Assembly: GCA_902616725.1 (NCBI GenBank)
Contig: CACMTZ010000003.1
Location: 1 to 64,000, forward strand
Direction of reading: 5' to 3'
Origin: an uncultured Pelagibacteraceae bacterium
GTDB lineage: Bacteria > Pseudomonadota > Alphaproteobacteria > Pelagibacterales > Pelagibacteraceae
Length of the DNA: 64,000 nt
Shown here: piece by piece, positions 1 to 7,586 of the stretch
Layout of the letters: the number at the start of each line of letters is the position of its first letter
How positions within the stretch are numbered: position 1 is the first letter of the stretch
The notes under the pieces: generated by a model
The model's database searches: none
Told to the model about the DNA's origin: nothing
Seen by the model: only the letters and a program-made list of their open reading frames with translations
Program-made: the position numbers and the translations under genes

Positions 1-36
1 AGAAAATACAAAGAGTGTAACAAAGAATTTTTTCAT
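1..36 (-). CDS. Start of an unidentified gene, cut by the window edge
   Basis: Only twelve codons are visible ([12 protein letters not shown]), and the gene continues off the left edge. Its ATG at 36-34 overlaps the rsmH stop codon as ATGA, so it is probably translationally coupled to rsmH in the same minus-strand operon. The start is hydrophobic after two lysines, which suits a membrane anchor or signal peptide. A small division protein such as FtsL often follows rsmH in bacterial dcw clusters, but twelve residues cannot identify it. Confidence 0.6.
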   Translation of the reverse strand, partial: MKKFFVTLFVFS

Positions 37-1043
37 AATTTTTCACTAAAATTCTCAATATCTAAAAGTGTTTTAAATTTTTTAACTATATCTGTCTCAA
101 AATTATAAAAATCATTTTTCTTTATTACGTATCTAAGTTTTGCTGATCTTGATGGGGTATTTTCTCTTAATTCTTTAGCTGATGGTGTTATTGGTTTTTT
201 TTCAACCATACTAAATAATGTTTCAGGTTGATTTATATTAGGCATATATCGTGATATACTTTTTTTTTCAGATAAACTTTTAAAAAAATATTTTACAATT
301 TTATCCTCTAGTGAATGGAAAGTTACAACTGCCAATATACCATTTTTTTTTAATACTTTTGTAGCTGCAATTAAACCATATATTAATTCACTAATTTCTT
401 TATTGACAAAAATTCTAAGAGCTTGAAAAGTTTTTGTGGAGTTGTTTGTCTTAAAACTTTTTCTTTTTTTTGATTTTTCTACCAATTCGACTAATTTTTT
501 TGTATCAATTTTTTTTGTCTTTCTTTCTTTAACAATATTAAAAGCAATTCTTTTGGCTTCTAGTTCTTCGCCGAAAAATTTAAAAATTTTCTCTAGTTCA
601 TGAACATCTAGATTATTTATTGCATCACTTGCGGAAAAATTATTTAAACCCATCTGCATGTTTAGATCTCCAACAGAATTAAATGACAAACCTTTTTTTG
701 GATCTTTGATTTGATTAAAAGAATAACCTAAATCTAATAGTATCCCTCTGATTTTTTCATTTTTGAGTTTGAGGTTATCTAATTGACTAAACTTTTTATG
801 TTTGAAAATAAATCTGTTTGGGAACTTTTCAGAAATTTTATCTGCAATTTTTTTACTTTCTATATCTCTATCAATTGCAATTACCTGCGTATCTTTATAA
901 CTTAAAATTTTTTTTGTGTAACCACCTTGACCAAAAGTACAATCAATAAATGTGCCACCATGTTGAGGGGTAATAATGCTAATTATTTCATTGAGCAATA
1001 CCGGATAATGTTTTGGAGCATCCGATACCATGGTGGCTTCCAT
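33..1043 (-). CDS. rsmH: 16S rRNA (cytosine-1402-N4)-methyltransferase RsmH
   Basis: RsmH (MraW) methylates N4 of C1402 in the decoding centre of 16S rRNA using S-adenosylmethionine. The 336-residue length is normal. The N-terminus HYPVLLNEI, the SAM-binding loop [10 protein letters not shown] (about residues 34-43), the following AIDRD, and the late motifs [13 protein letters not shown] and RSAKLRY are family signatures. Two in-frame ATGs are possible. The second, at 1031 (MVSDAPK), has GGAAG a few bases upstream and may be the true start. The gene follows ftsZ by 18 bp on the same strand. Confidence 0.95.
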   Translation of the reverse strand: MEATMVSDAPKHYPVLLNEIISIITPQHGGTFIDCTFGQGGYTKKILSYKDTQVIAIDRDIESKKIADKISEKFPNRFIFKHKKFSQLDNLKLKNEKIRGILLDLGYSFNQIKDPKKGLSFNSVGDLNMQMGLNNFSASDAINNLDVHELEKIFKFFGEELEAKRIAFNIVKERKTKKIDTKKLVELVEKSKKRKSFKTNNSTKTFQALRIFVNKEISELIYGLIAATKVLKKNGILAVVTFHSLEDKIVKYFFKSLSEKKSISRYMPNINQPETLFSMVEKKPITPSAKELRENTPSRSAKLRYVIKKNDFYNFETDIVKKFKTLLDIENFSEKL

Positions 1044-1061
1044 TTATTTTTTCGAAGACCA

Positions 1062-2522
1062 TTAATTTTTTTGTCTTCTTAAAAATGCAGGTATTTCTAA
1101 ATCATCCTCTTCTTGAACTTCATCTGATGATCCAAGCAAATCTTCAGATGTTGAAGCTAGATTTTCTGTATTAAATAGATCTGGTTCATCTGTATCCACA
1201 CCAAATTCCTTTAAATCATTTGAAGATTCTTCAGTATTAGACGAGCTTAATGCTTCTTGTGAAAAAGAAGTATCATTGTCCTCTGAAATGTTTTCTACAA
1301 TATTTTCAGCCTCTTGATTTTTTAACAATTCTTCATGATACTGCTTGTTCACATCATCAACTGACTGACTCTGGATACTCTCTGATACTATCTCATTTTC
1401 AAGCTTGAGTGCAGTTGCACCATCAGAAATAGGAGTTGAGTTCATATTCTGAAAATTAAAAGAAGTTGTACCAGCAGTATTTCCAAAATCAGAATAACCA
1501 GGGTTTCGATTTTGAATACGATGTACCATATTGATGACTGATTTTGTTTCTGGTTGCTGACCATCTAAAGATGTGGCTACAATTGAAACTCTCATCTTTC
1601 CATCTAGTTCTGGATCTGTGATAGCACCAATAATTAATTCAGCTTCAGGATCTACTTCTGCTCTAACCTTATTGACTGCTTCATCAACTTCAAATAGTTT
1701 AAGATCTTTTCCACCAGTAATATTAACCAATAATCCTTTTGCTCCTTTTAATGTATAATCATCAATTAAAGGATTACTTATAGCCATCTCTGCAGCTTTC
1801 ATGGATCTTCCTTCTCCCTCGGCCTCACCAGTACCCATCATTGCTTTACCCATTGAGGCCATAACAGATTCCACATCAGCAAAATCAAGATTGATCAATC
1901 CAGGTCTTACCATTAAATCGGTAATACTCTGGACACCATGCATTAAGACATTATTTGAAAGATTGAATGACTCTTCAAATGTAGTTTGCTCATTAGCTAT
2001 CTTGAATAAATTTTGATTTGGAATAACTATAATTGTATCAACATGTCTTCTTAGTTCTTCCAAACCTTGTTGAGCTCTTCTCATTCTTGAGGGACCCTCA
2101 TATAAAAATGGTAATGTAACCACTCCAACTGTTAAAATGTTTAATTCCTTAGCAGCCCTTGCAATTACATGTGCAGCGCCAGTTCCTGTTCCACCACCCA
2201 TACCAGCAGCTATGAAAACCATATTTGCACCTTGTAGAATATTTACTATATCATTTAAAGATTCGTCAGCAGCGGCTTGACCAATATCAAGTTTTGCTCC
2301 AGCTCCTAAACCTTTTGTTAAATTCAAACCAATTTGAATTTTAGATTTTGCTTTGCTATGTTTTAAATCTTGAGCATCAGTATTAACTGCGATAAATTCA
2401 ACACCTTGCATTCCATTATCAATCATTTCATTTATCGCATTTCCTCCCGCTCCACCTATTCCCATAACCAATAGTCTTGGTTGAAGCTCTTTTATTTCTG
2501 GTACCTTAAAATTAATTGTCAT
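1062..2522 (-). CDS. ftsZ: Cell division GTPase FtsZ
   Basis: FtsZ is the tubulin-like GTPase that polymerises into the division ring. The start chosen is ATG 2522 ([10 protein letters not shown]), preceded by a GGGGGA ribosome-binding site; a longer reading from 2561 would overlap mraZ and adds an untypical N-terminus. The product is 486 residues. It shows the nucleotide-binding GIGGAGGNA near residue 22, the tubulin signature GGGTGTG near 107, and the synergy loop [10 protein letters not shown] near 212. A long acidic, Ser/Asn-rich linker of roughly 150 residues leads to the C-terminal conserved peptide IPAFLRRQ, where partners such as FtsA bind. It sits between mraZ and rsmH rather than at the end of a dcw cluster. 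Confidence 0.96.
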   Translation of the reverse strand: MTINFKVPEIKELQPRLLVMGIGGAGGNAINEMIDNGMQGVEFIAVNTDAQDLKHSKAKSKIQIGLNLTKGLGAGAKLDIGQAAADESLNDIVNILQGANMVFIAAGMGGGTGTGAAHVIARAAKELNILTVGVVTLPFLYEGPSRMRRAQQGLEELRRHVDTIIVIPNQNLFKIANEQTTFEESFNLSNNVLMHGVQSITDLMVRPGLINLDFADVESVMASMGKAMMGTGEAEGEGRSMKAAEMAISNPLIDDYTLKGAKGLLVNITGGKDLKLFEVDEAVNKVRAEVDPEAELIIGAITDPELDGKMRVSIVATSLDGQQPETKSVINMVHRIQNRNPGYSDFGNTAGTTSFNFQNMNSTPISDGATALKLENEIVSESIQSQSVDDVNKQYHEELLKNQEAENIVENISEDNDTSFSQEALSSSNTEESSNDLKEFGVDTDEPDLFNTENLASTSEDLLGSSDEVQEEDDLEIPAFLRRQKN

Positions 2523-2536
2523 TTTGCTATCCCCCG

Positions 2537-2992
2537 TTATTTGTTTATTTGATGCTCCCATTTAAGGCTGGCTCGATTTAAATTAGCTTTTTTTCTTGCA
2601 TTGACCTTAAATTTTTCGAATATTGTTGGCTCCCATATTTGGAATGTTTTACCCTGTCCAACAAAGACCATGCTATTTTTGATTTTTGCATGTTTTAATA
2701 ATTTTAAAGTAAGTGAAATTCTTCCTTCACTATCAAATTGTAAATTTGTGCTTTCAGATAAAATTGATGTTGCAAAAAAATCTCTTTTTTCCTCAAAAGG
2801 ATTTAAAGAGTCTATAGAATTTGAAATTTTTTCTACTCTGTCTTGAGGCCATGCTTCTATTGATTGATTATTAAATGACGGATAACAGATTACACCGTTA
2901 TAACCTAAGTTAGACAAATATGATCTATAGCTTGCAGGCACTGACACTCTTCCTTTTTTGTCCAATTTGTTTTCGTAGGTCGATAAAAACAT
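2537..2992 (-). CDS. mraZ: Division/cell wall cluster transcriptional regulator MraZ
   Basis: MraZ is a DNA-binding regulator, usually the first gene of the division and cell-wall cluster, and in E. coli it represses its own promoter. The product is 151 residues with two SpoVT/AbrB-like repeats: one begins near residue 7 ([16 protein letters not shown]), the second near residue 87 (FDSEGRISL). The motif DxxGRxxxP is clear in the first. It lies 14 bp upstream of ftsZ on the same strand. Its promoter region carries three correctly spaced MraZ boxes, so autoregulation is likely. Confidence 0.95.
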   Translation of the reverse strand: MFLSTYENKLDKKGRVSVPASYRSYLSNLGYNGVICYPSFNNQSIEAWPQDRVEKISNSIDSLNPFEEKRDFFATSILSESTNLQFDSEGRISLTLKLLKHAKIKNSMVFVGQGKTFQIWEPTIFEKFKVNARKKANLNRASLKWEHQINK

Positions 2993-3021
2993 AAACCATA
3001 AAGTCCTATAAATCCCATATT

Positions 3022-3046
3022 TGGGAATTTATGGGATATTATGGGT
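3022..3046 (+). promoter_or_regulatory. MraZ operator: three TGGGN boxes with 5-bp spacers
   Basis: TGGGA (3022-3026), TGGGA (3032-3036) and TGGGT (3042-3046) are separated by exactly five bases each. This matches the TGGGN-N5 direct repeats bound by MraZ in E. coli. The boxes overlap and flank the -10 hexamer of the mraZ promoter, so bound MraZ would block RNA polymerase. The boxes read on the strand opposite to mraZ transcription. Confidence 0.8.
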
Positions 3047-3064
3047 TTTTTTGAAATGAGTCAA
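3036..3064 (-). promoter_or_regulatory. Sigma-70 promoter of mraZ-ftsZ
   Basis: Read on the minus strand, -35 TTGACT (3064-3059), a 17-bp spacer and -10 TAATAT (3041-3036) form a good sigma-70 promoter about 44 bp before the mraZ start. The -35 hexamer overlaps a GANTC site (GAGTC on the plus strand, 3058-3062), and a second GAGTC lies at 3109-3113. Hexamers and spacing are seen directly; activity is inferred. Confidence 0.65.
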
Positions 3065-3153
3065 CAAATACTATTTTTAATTGAAAAAGGCCAATTAAGC
3101 ATGATAGTGAGTCAAAACGTGAACATTCTATAGATATTTATTTTTAATGAATA

Positions 3154-3506
3154 GCCAGATGAACTATAAGCCGGGTTCTGTCATTTAAACTTATCATTTG
3201 TCTAGGCTCAAGATCACTCTTAAGCTCAAGCAACTAACCCTGATGACGAGCCAAAGATAGCTTTTAGTTTTTCAACAATGTCATCTCTACTTAGTCTTGC
3301 TCCCAGTGGGGTTTTCCAGCGTTCATTGTTACCAATAGAACCGGTGTGCTCTTACCACACCTTTTCACCCTTGCCTTGTTAAGGCGGTATATTTTCTGTG
3401 GCACTATCCCTAGGGTTGCCCCTGCCAGGTATTACCTGGCACTGCATCTTTGTAGAGTCCGGACTTTCCTCTTTAAAATTTTAAAGCGATAAGTCGTTCA
3501 TCTGGC
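3154..3506 (-). ncRNA. rnpB: RNase P RNA (rnpB)
   Basis: This is the catalytic RNA of ribonuclease P, which trims tRNA 5' leaders. On the minus strand it contains the family landmarks GAGGAAAGTCCGGAC near the 5' end and GAACCCGGCTTATAG near the 3' end, plus the pseudoknot and CR regions between. The ends pair: the 5' terminus (3506-3496) and 3' terminus (3164-3154) are an 11-bp perfect complement, which sets the boundaries. The length of about 353 nt suits a type A bacterial RNase P RNA. It lies upstream of mraZ on the same strand. Confidence 0.95.
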
Positions 3507-3555
3507 ATCTTCAATCTATTGTTAAAATTTGATATTTCAAGCTAAATTTTTATTG

Positions 3556-4296
3556 TTAAAGAAGATTTTTACTAATTAATAAGCACTCTTTATCAATCTT
3601 TCCATTAACAAGACTTTGTCTAAATCGTCTTTGAAAAGCTAATGTAAGATACTTAATATTTTTTTGACGTTTGAATTTTTTTACATCATTATAGCCAATT
3701 TTATTGAGATTTTTTAAAAATGAATTTTCATCAACTCTGGTAAAAAGATTTTTTTTTCTTAACTTTTTAATCTTTTTTTGATCAAGATTATGCCAAAAAC
3801 TTAATTTTTTTTTGGCCAACATTTCCCATGGAAATTTTTCACCTGGATCTTTTTTTCTATCAGGAGATATGTCTGAATGACCAAGAACATAGTTTTTTTT
3901 AATTTTATATTTTTTTACTAAAATTCTAAGTAATTTTTGAAGTGAAAATATTTGCTTTTTTGAAAATTTTTTATAACCATGTTGATGGCCTGGATTAGTT
4001 ATTTCAATACCTATTGAATTTTTGTTAAGAGATTTAAAGTGTTTCCAACTTGAGACTCCAGCATGCCAAGCTTCAAAAAGATCTGGAACTAAATTTATTA
4101 TTTCACCATTTCTTTTAATCAAATAATGTGAGCTAACCTTTGATTTTGGATCTTGTAGTCTTTTAATTGCAACAGATTCTTTTTTCATCCCTGTATAATG
4201 AATTATAATAAATTTAATTCTGTTTTTTACCCTTTTAGGAAAATCAAAATTTGGGGAATAACTTGTGGCCATTTTTAAGCCTATTTTTGGATACAT
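3556..4296 (-). CDS. N-acetylmuramoyl-L-alanine amidase, AmpD/AmiD type
   Basis: This is an Amidase_2 (PGRP-like) zinc enzyme that cuts the amide between N-acetylmuramic acid and L-alanine during peptidoglycan turnover or recycling. Visible features are IIHYTG with the first zinc histidine (about residue 33), SSHYLIKRNGEI, GIEITNPG, and GHSDISPDRKKDPGEKFPW with the second histidine and catalytic region (about 139-157). The last 60 residues look like a small peptidoglycan-binding helical domain. No clear signal peptide is visible. The start may instead be ATG 4272 (MATSYSPNFDFP), because the first eight residues look unlike the family. Confidence 0.88.
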   Translation of the reverse strand: MYPKIGLKMATSYSPNFDFPKRVKNRIKFIIIHYTGMKKESVAIKRLQDPKSKVSSHYLIKRNGEIINLVPDLFEAWHAGVSSWKHFKSLNKNSIGIEITNPGHQHGYKKFSKKQIFSLQKLLRILVKKYKIKKNYVLGHSDISPDRKKDPGEKFPWEMLAKKKLSFWHNLDQKKIKKLRKKNLFTRVDENSFLKNLNKIGYNDVKKFKRQKNIKYLTLAFQRRFRQSLVNGKIDKECLLISKNLL

Positions 4297-4356
4297 TTTT
4301 ATATTTAATTAATACTTATTTTAATTTATGATCCAATATAATATAAAATTTTTACG

Positions 4357-5139
4357 ATGAAAAAATTCTTAATTATTATATTTACAACCTTTGCGTTAAC
4401 TCTAAATGTCAACGCTGGATCTGATGGAGATTTAATATTAAAAAAAAATGAACCTACAGAGGTGAAGGATTGCTTTGAAAAGATTAATAGAGTGACTTTT
4501 GCATTTAATCAAACTTTAGATGGAGCAATTTTCAAACCTGTTGCGTCATTATATAGAAAACTTCCTTCACCAGCTAAAACTGGAGTAAGTAATTCTTTAG
4601 AGAATATTTCTCATTTATTGACAATACCAAACAATGTTTTGCAAGGAGATTACAAACAAGCTGGAATTAACACGGGAAGATTTATTATAAATACAACATT
4701 AGGTATTTTAGGAATTTTTGATGTTGCACAGTATCTAGGATTGACAAATTATGAAAAGGAAGATTATGGTCAATCTCTAGCTAAAGCAGGAGTTGGTCCA
4801 GGATGTTATATTGTATTACCAGTTTTAGGTCCAAGCACAATAAGAGATACATTTGCTTCAACTTTAAATTTTTTAGGAGGTGATCCTTGGTATAACGTAA
4901 CTGTTAGTAAAGACACTAGATATTTTGAAAATTCGGACTATTATTTTTCTAAAGGTGTATCAGGTGTGGATTTCAGAGCCAAAAATTATGACTCGATTGA
5001 AAACCTAGAGAACAATTCGCTGGACTTTTATGCATCAGTGAAGAGTTTGTACTTACAAGATCGACAACAAAAAATTCTTAACTCAAGAAAAATTGTAAAT
5101 ACCCAAGATGATAGTGACTGGGAAGAGATAAGCCAGTAA
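4357..5139 (+). CDS. mlaA: MlaA/VacJ family outer-membrane lipid asymmetry protein
   Basis: MlaA removes misplaced phospholipids from the outer leaflet of the outer membrane and passes them to the Mla pathway. The 260-residue product has a signal peptide (residues 1-21), then the family core: FEKINRVTFAFNQTLD (about 40-55), GRFIINTTLGILGIFDVA (about 109-126) and EDYGQSLAKAGVGPGCY. The signal peptide appears to end in NVNA with no lipobox cysteine, so a lipid anchor is not evident, unlike E. coli MlaA. mlaC follows 10 bp downstream. Confidence 0.93.
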   Translation: MKKFLIIIFTTFALTLNVNAGSDGDLILKKNEPTEVKDCFEKINRVTFAFNQTLDGAIFKPVASLYRKLPSPAKTGVSNSLENISHLLTIPNNVLQGDYKQAGINTGRFIINTTLGILGIFDVAQYLGLTNYEKEDYGQSLAKAGVGPGCYIVLPVLGPSTIRDTFASTLNFLGGDPWYNVTVSKDTRYFENSDYYFSKGVSGVDFRAKNYDSIENLENNSLDFYASVKSLYLQDRQQKILNSRKIVNTQDDSDWEEISQ

Positions 5140-5149
5140 AAATAAGAGT

Positions 5150-5740
5150 ATGATTAAGAAAAAAATTATTTTAGTAATTTTTTTTTACTTTTTAACATTA
5201 AGCAACTCCTTATCAATTGAAGCTGATGTATTTGTACAATCAACTGTTAACAGAGCATCAAAAATACTCTCTGAAAATTTGTCAAAAGATGAAAAAATTA
5301 ACAAACTTAAAATAATTGCTGAGGAGACAGTTGATATAAAAGGTATAGGTTTCTATACACTCGGATCCATAAGGAAAAACTTAGATGATGAACAAAAAAA
5401 GAGATACTCAAGATTATTTAAAGAATATTTTTTAAAAAGCTTTTCTAGTAGGTTATCTGAGTACACAAATCCAGAAATTGATGTTTTATCGAAAGAAGTT
5501 CTTAGTGAAAATTATACAATTGTAAATAGTCTTTTAAAAGGCACTTCTGAGAGACCTGAGGTCAAAATTGATTGGAGAGTTTATACTAAAAATCCAGAAA
5601 ATCCCTTGATTAGAGATTTAATTATTGAGGGTTTGAGCTTAGCTAGAACACAAAAAGAAGAATTTGCATCTATTTTAAACTCAAACGACAATGACATAAA
5701 CGCATTATTTAATACATTAAGAGAATTTTCAAAAAATTAA
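5150..5740 (+). CDS. mlaC: MlaC-like periplasmic phospholipid carrier (Tol_Tol_Ttg2 family)
   Basis: MlaC ferries phospholipid across the periplasm between MlaA and the MlaFEDB transporter. The 196-residue product has a signal peptide (about 1-23), the family motif GIGFYTLGSIRKNLDDEQKKR (split here as GIGFYTLG then DEQKKRYSRLFKEYF, about 65-93), and the C-terminal V-D-W-R-V-type strand followed by DLIIEGLSLARTQKEEFASIL. It pairs with mlaA; the inner-membrane subunits are not in this window. It ends 7 bp before the left attachment repeat of the mobile element. Confidence 0.9.
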   Translation: MIKKKIILVIFFYFLTLSNSLSIEADVFVQSTVNRASKILSENLSKDEKINKLKIIAEETVDIKGIGFYTLGSIRKNLDDEQKKRYSRLFKEYFLKSFSSRLSEYTNPEIDVLSKEVLSENYTIVNSLLKGTSERPEVKIDWRVYTKNPENPLIRDLIIEGLSLARTQKEEFASILNSNDNDINALFNTLREFSKN

Positions 5741-5747
5741 TAAAAAG

Positions 5748-5802
5748 TTTGGTGGGCCCGCCAGGACTCGAACCTGGGACCAATACATTATGAGTGTACT
5801 GC
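5748..5802 (-). repeat. attL: 55-bp repeat holding a tRNA(CAU) 3' fragment
   Basis: It is identical over 55 bp to 11439-11493. On the minus strand it spans the anticodon arm through the T arm, acceptor 3' strand and CCA end of the tRNA, but the D arm and 5' acceptor strand are missing, so it cannot make a tRNA. This is the usual scar of tyrosine-integrase insertion into a tRNA 3' end, with crossover probably near the anticodon loop. Confidence 0.93.
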
Positions 5803-5899
5803 GTGAACCCATTTTAACGTTATAGTATCTAACTAATTTAATAATAGCAATTTCATTTACACAATTTCGAACACACTCGCTAACTAGAAAGGATAAAAA

Positions 5900-6847
5900 A
5901 TGGCGACAATTCGAAAGCATAATAACAAATGGCAAAGCATAGTACGAGTGGTTGGATATCCTCAACGTACACAAAGTTTTACAATGAAATCTGATGCTGT
6001 TGCTTGGTCAAAGCAGGTTGAATTAGATATTCAAAGGGACCTGCATAATCTTAAAAAAATAAAATATCCTACGTTCAAAGAATGTTTAGAAAGATACAGG
6101 GACGAAATAATTGTATCTAAACGTTCTAAAGATATGGAATCAAGGTTAGTTAAGTACATATTAACCGAGGGTTTTGTTAATTTTCCAATTAATAAAATTG
6201 ATTCTGCAATGATAGCAAGTTACAGAGACAGAGCTTTAAAGTCTCTTAAATCAAGTTCAGTTAATAGACGTTTAGCGATCATATCTCATATGTATTCAAT
6301 CGCTTTAAAAGAATGGGGTTACAATGTTGATAACCCTGTTTTGAATATTAGACGTCCTGTTAATCCTGAACCGAGGGATAGAAGATTTACTAAAGAAGAG
6401 CTGCACAAGTTGCTTCGTGGAAATAGAGCAGATCCACAAATGAAGTTTATTATTGAGCTTGCGCTAGAGACAGCTTTACGTAGATCAGAAATAGCAAACA
6501 TTAAACCTGAACATTGGACAGGCAATATGTTGAAAGTTGTTAAGGCAAAAGTAAAACCTCGAACAATACCTTTAACAAAGAGAGCGCAGCAGCTGCTTCG
6601 AGAAAACTTACCTATACGTAAAAGTGCTAATGCTATCTTAATGATGTGGAAACGATTGATGAAATATTATGAGATCGAAGACGCACATTTTCACGATTTA
6701 AGACACGAAAGTATTTGCAGGTTATTTACAGATAAGAATCTATCAGTACCAGAGGCCCAGGTTATCAGTGGACATTTGGAACCTCGAACACTGCTAAAGG
6801 TTTATGCCAACATCAAAGCAGAGGATATAGTTCACAAACTCGGCTAG
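5900..6847 (+). CDS. int: Tyrosine-type site-specific integrase
   Basis: This tyrosine recombinase is inferred to integrate and excise the element at the tRNA(CAU) site. The 315 residues comprise an N-terminal arm-type DNA-binding region, a SAM-like core-binding domain (about 60-150) and a catalytic domain (about 155-315). The catalytic residues are visible: first Arg in ALETALRRSEI (about 195), HDLRH with the second Arg (about 265), SGH (about 290) and the tyrosine in LKVYANI (about 304). GAAAGGA precedes the ATG. It lies 97 bp inside attL, in the normal position for an integrase of a tRNA-targeting element. Arg codons CGT and CGA are frequent, unlike neighbouring chromosomal genes. Confidence 0.95.
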   Translation: MATIRKHNNKWQSIVRVVGYPQRTQSFTMKSDAVAWSKQVELDIQRDLHNLKKIKYPTFKECLERYRDEIIVSKRSKDMESRLVKYILTEGFVNFPINKIDSAMIASYRDRALKSLKSSSVNRRLAIISHMYSIALKEWGYNVDNPVLNIRRPVNPEPRDRRFTKEELHKLLRGNRADPQMKFIIELALETALRRSEIANIKPEHWTGNMLKVVKAKVKPRTIPLTKRAQQLLRENLPIRKSANAILMMWKRLMKYYEIEDAHFHDLRHESICRLFTDKNLSVPEAQVISGHLEPRTLLKVYANIKAEDIVHKLG

Positions 6848-6873
6848 TTCAGTTTGTTTATCTTTACGTATTT

Positions 6874-6919
6874 GAGACTTTGAGATTTTAATAATAATTA
6901 TTATTAGTCTCATAGTCTC
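6874..6919. repeat. Imperfect inverted repeat with an 18-bp AT palindrome at its centre
   Basis: Arms GAGACTTTGAGAT (6874-6886) and GTCTCATAGTCTC (6907-6919) match at 11 of 13 positions as inverted copies. Between them is the perfect palindrome TAATAATAATTATTATTA (6889-6906). It begins 27 bp after the int stop codon. No T-run follows on either strand, so it is not a standard intrinsic terminator. A replication origin, a dimeric-protein binding site or an mRNA 3'-end structure are all possible. Confidence 0.75.
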
Positions 6920-7195
6920 GTATGTATAGATAAGGACTACCGAGACTCAAAAAGAGCCCTACGAGTCACCCCCTTTTCATAGTTCCACGATCCATAAATT
7001 TCCGTAAAAGACTCTAAAATCACGCATATTGGACTCAATATTAAATTTATATTTCAGTGAACATAGTTCTTGATCCTATACTTAAAAATATGCATAAGTC
7101 GTTTCATACAAGTTTCATAAATCTTTAAAATTTATGCGAGGTCAGAAAAGACACTCCACACAAATAACATCAAATTTTTTCTAGGAAAAAGTTTT

Positions 7196-7253
7196 TTACT
7201 AATGACATTGAATTAAAACCATTTCAGGTTTATAGAATCTACATCATTAGTAA
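7196..7253 (+). promoter_or_regulatory. Probable main promoter of the element, flanked by inverted arms
   Basis: TTGAAT (7208-7213), a 17-bp spacer and TATAGA (7231-7236) form a plausible sigma-70 promoter pointing into the operon. Ten-base inverted arms TTACTAATGA (7196-7205) and TCATTAGTAA (7244-7253) flank it, one just before the -35 and one at the expected transcript start, as for a repressor pair. A GANTC site (GAATC, 7235-7239) overlaps the -10, so CcrM methylation could alter it. Sequence features are seen; function is inferred. Confidence 0.5.
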
Positions 7254-7267
7254 TAACACTTTTAACG

Positions 7268-7313
7268 AATGGGCTTACGTTGATCTTTCCTAGATTAATT
7301 TGAGCCCATTTTT
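7268..7313 (+). terminator. Terminator-like hairpin in the operon leader (possible attenuator)
   Basis: AATGGGCT (7268-7275) pairs perfectly with AGCCCATT (7303-7310) and is followed by a short U-run (TTTTTAG). The 27-nt loop contains a smaller ATCT/AGAT hairpin. It sits between the predicted promoter and the first operon gene, whose AAAGGAG ribosome-binding site begins a few bases later. It could end transcription early unless overridden, or simply isolate the operon from int transcription. Confidence 0.5.
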
Positions 7314-7331
7314 AGTTAAAGGAGTTGTCTA

Positions 7332-7586
7332 ATGACCTCAAGAATCAGAGCTCTAAATGAAGAGCTTTACCAGGACTTTCAGGAAAATAAGAAAGTCACA
7401 ACATCATCAATCTTAACGAAACTTACAAAGCTACGTAGAGAGTTAAGAAAATCTATCAACGAAAATAAATGCAGTTGGTGCGAATGTGATATCGAAAAGT
7501 TTAGAGATAAAACTAGTCGTACAGAGTATTTAATTTCAGGTCTTTGTCAGGATTGCCAGGACGCAACATTCAAGGAGGCAAACTGA
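7332..7586 (+). CDS. Small CxxC-CxxC (zinc-ribbon-like) protein of the element
   Basis: This is an 84-residue protein with AAAGGAG eight bases before its ATG. The first half is charged and helical. The second half has two cysteine pairs, CSWC (about residues 56-59) and CQDC (about 76-79), spaced as in a treble-clef or ribbon zinc site. I do not recognise the family. As first gene of the satellite operon it could be a DNA-binding regulator or a factor acting on host or helper proteins, but nothing in the sequence decides this. Its stop overlaps the next start (TGATG). Confidence 0.85.
   Translation: MTSRIRALNEELYQDFQENKKVTTSSILTKLTKLRRELRKSINENKCSWCECDIEKFRDKTSRTEYLISGLCQDCQDATFKEAN

Larger units (their letters stand above)
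6848..7331. other. 484-bp non-coding control region of the element
   Basis: No credible gene is seen. The stretch holds a long imperfect palindrome (6874-6919), four GACTC/GAGTC sites (6944, 6963, 7010, 7032) and one GAATC (7235), a promoter (7208-7236) between 10-bp inverted arms, and a terminator-like leader hairpin (7268-7313). Together these look like a replication and/or transcription control region between integrase and operon. Confidence 0.7.

Noticed and set aside
1573..2016. Plus-strand open frames opposite ftsZ
   Set aside because: They are low-complexity Ser/Ile/Leu readings antisense to a strongly conserved gene, with no ribosome-binding site.
5751..5802. A second functional tRNA at the left repeat
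   Set aside because: The D arm and 5' acceptor strand are absent; only the 3' part of the tRNA is present.
5729..5974. Minus-strand 81-codon frame across attL and the int start
   Set aside because: It overlaps the tRNA repeat and the integrase coding region, and its product has no family character.
6889..6906. Intrinsic terminator of int
   Set aside because: The palindrome is purely A/T and no U-run follows on either strand, so a standard terminator is not supported.
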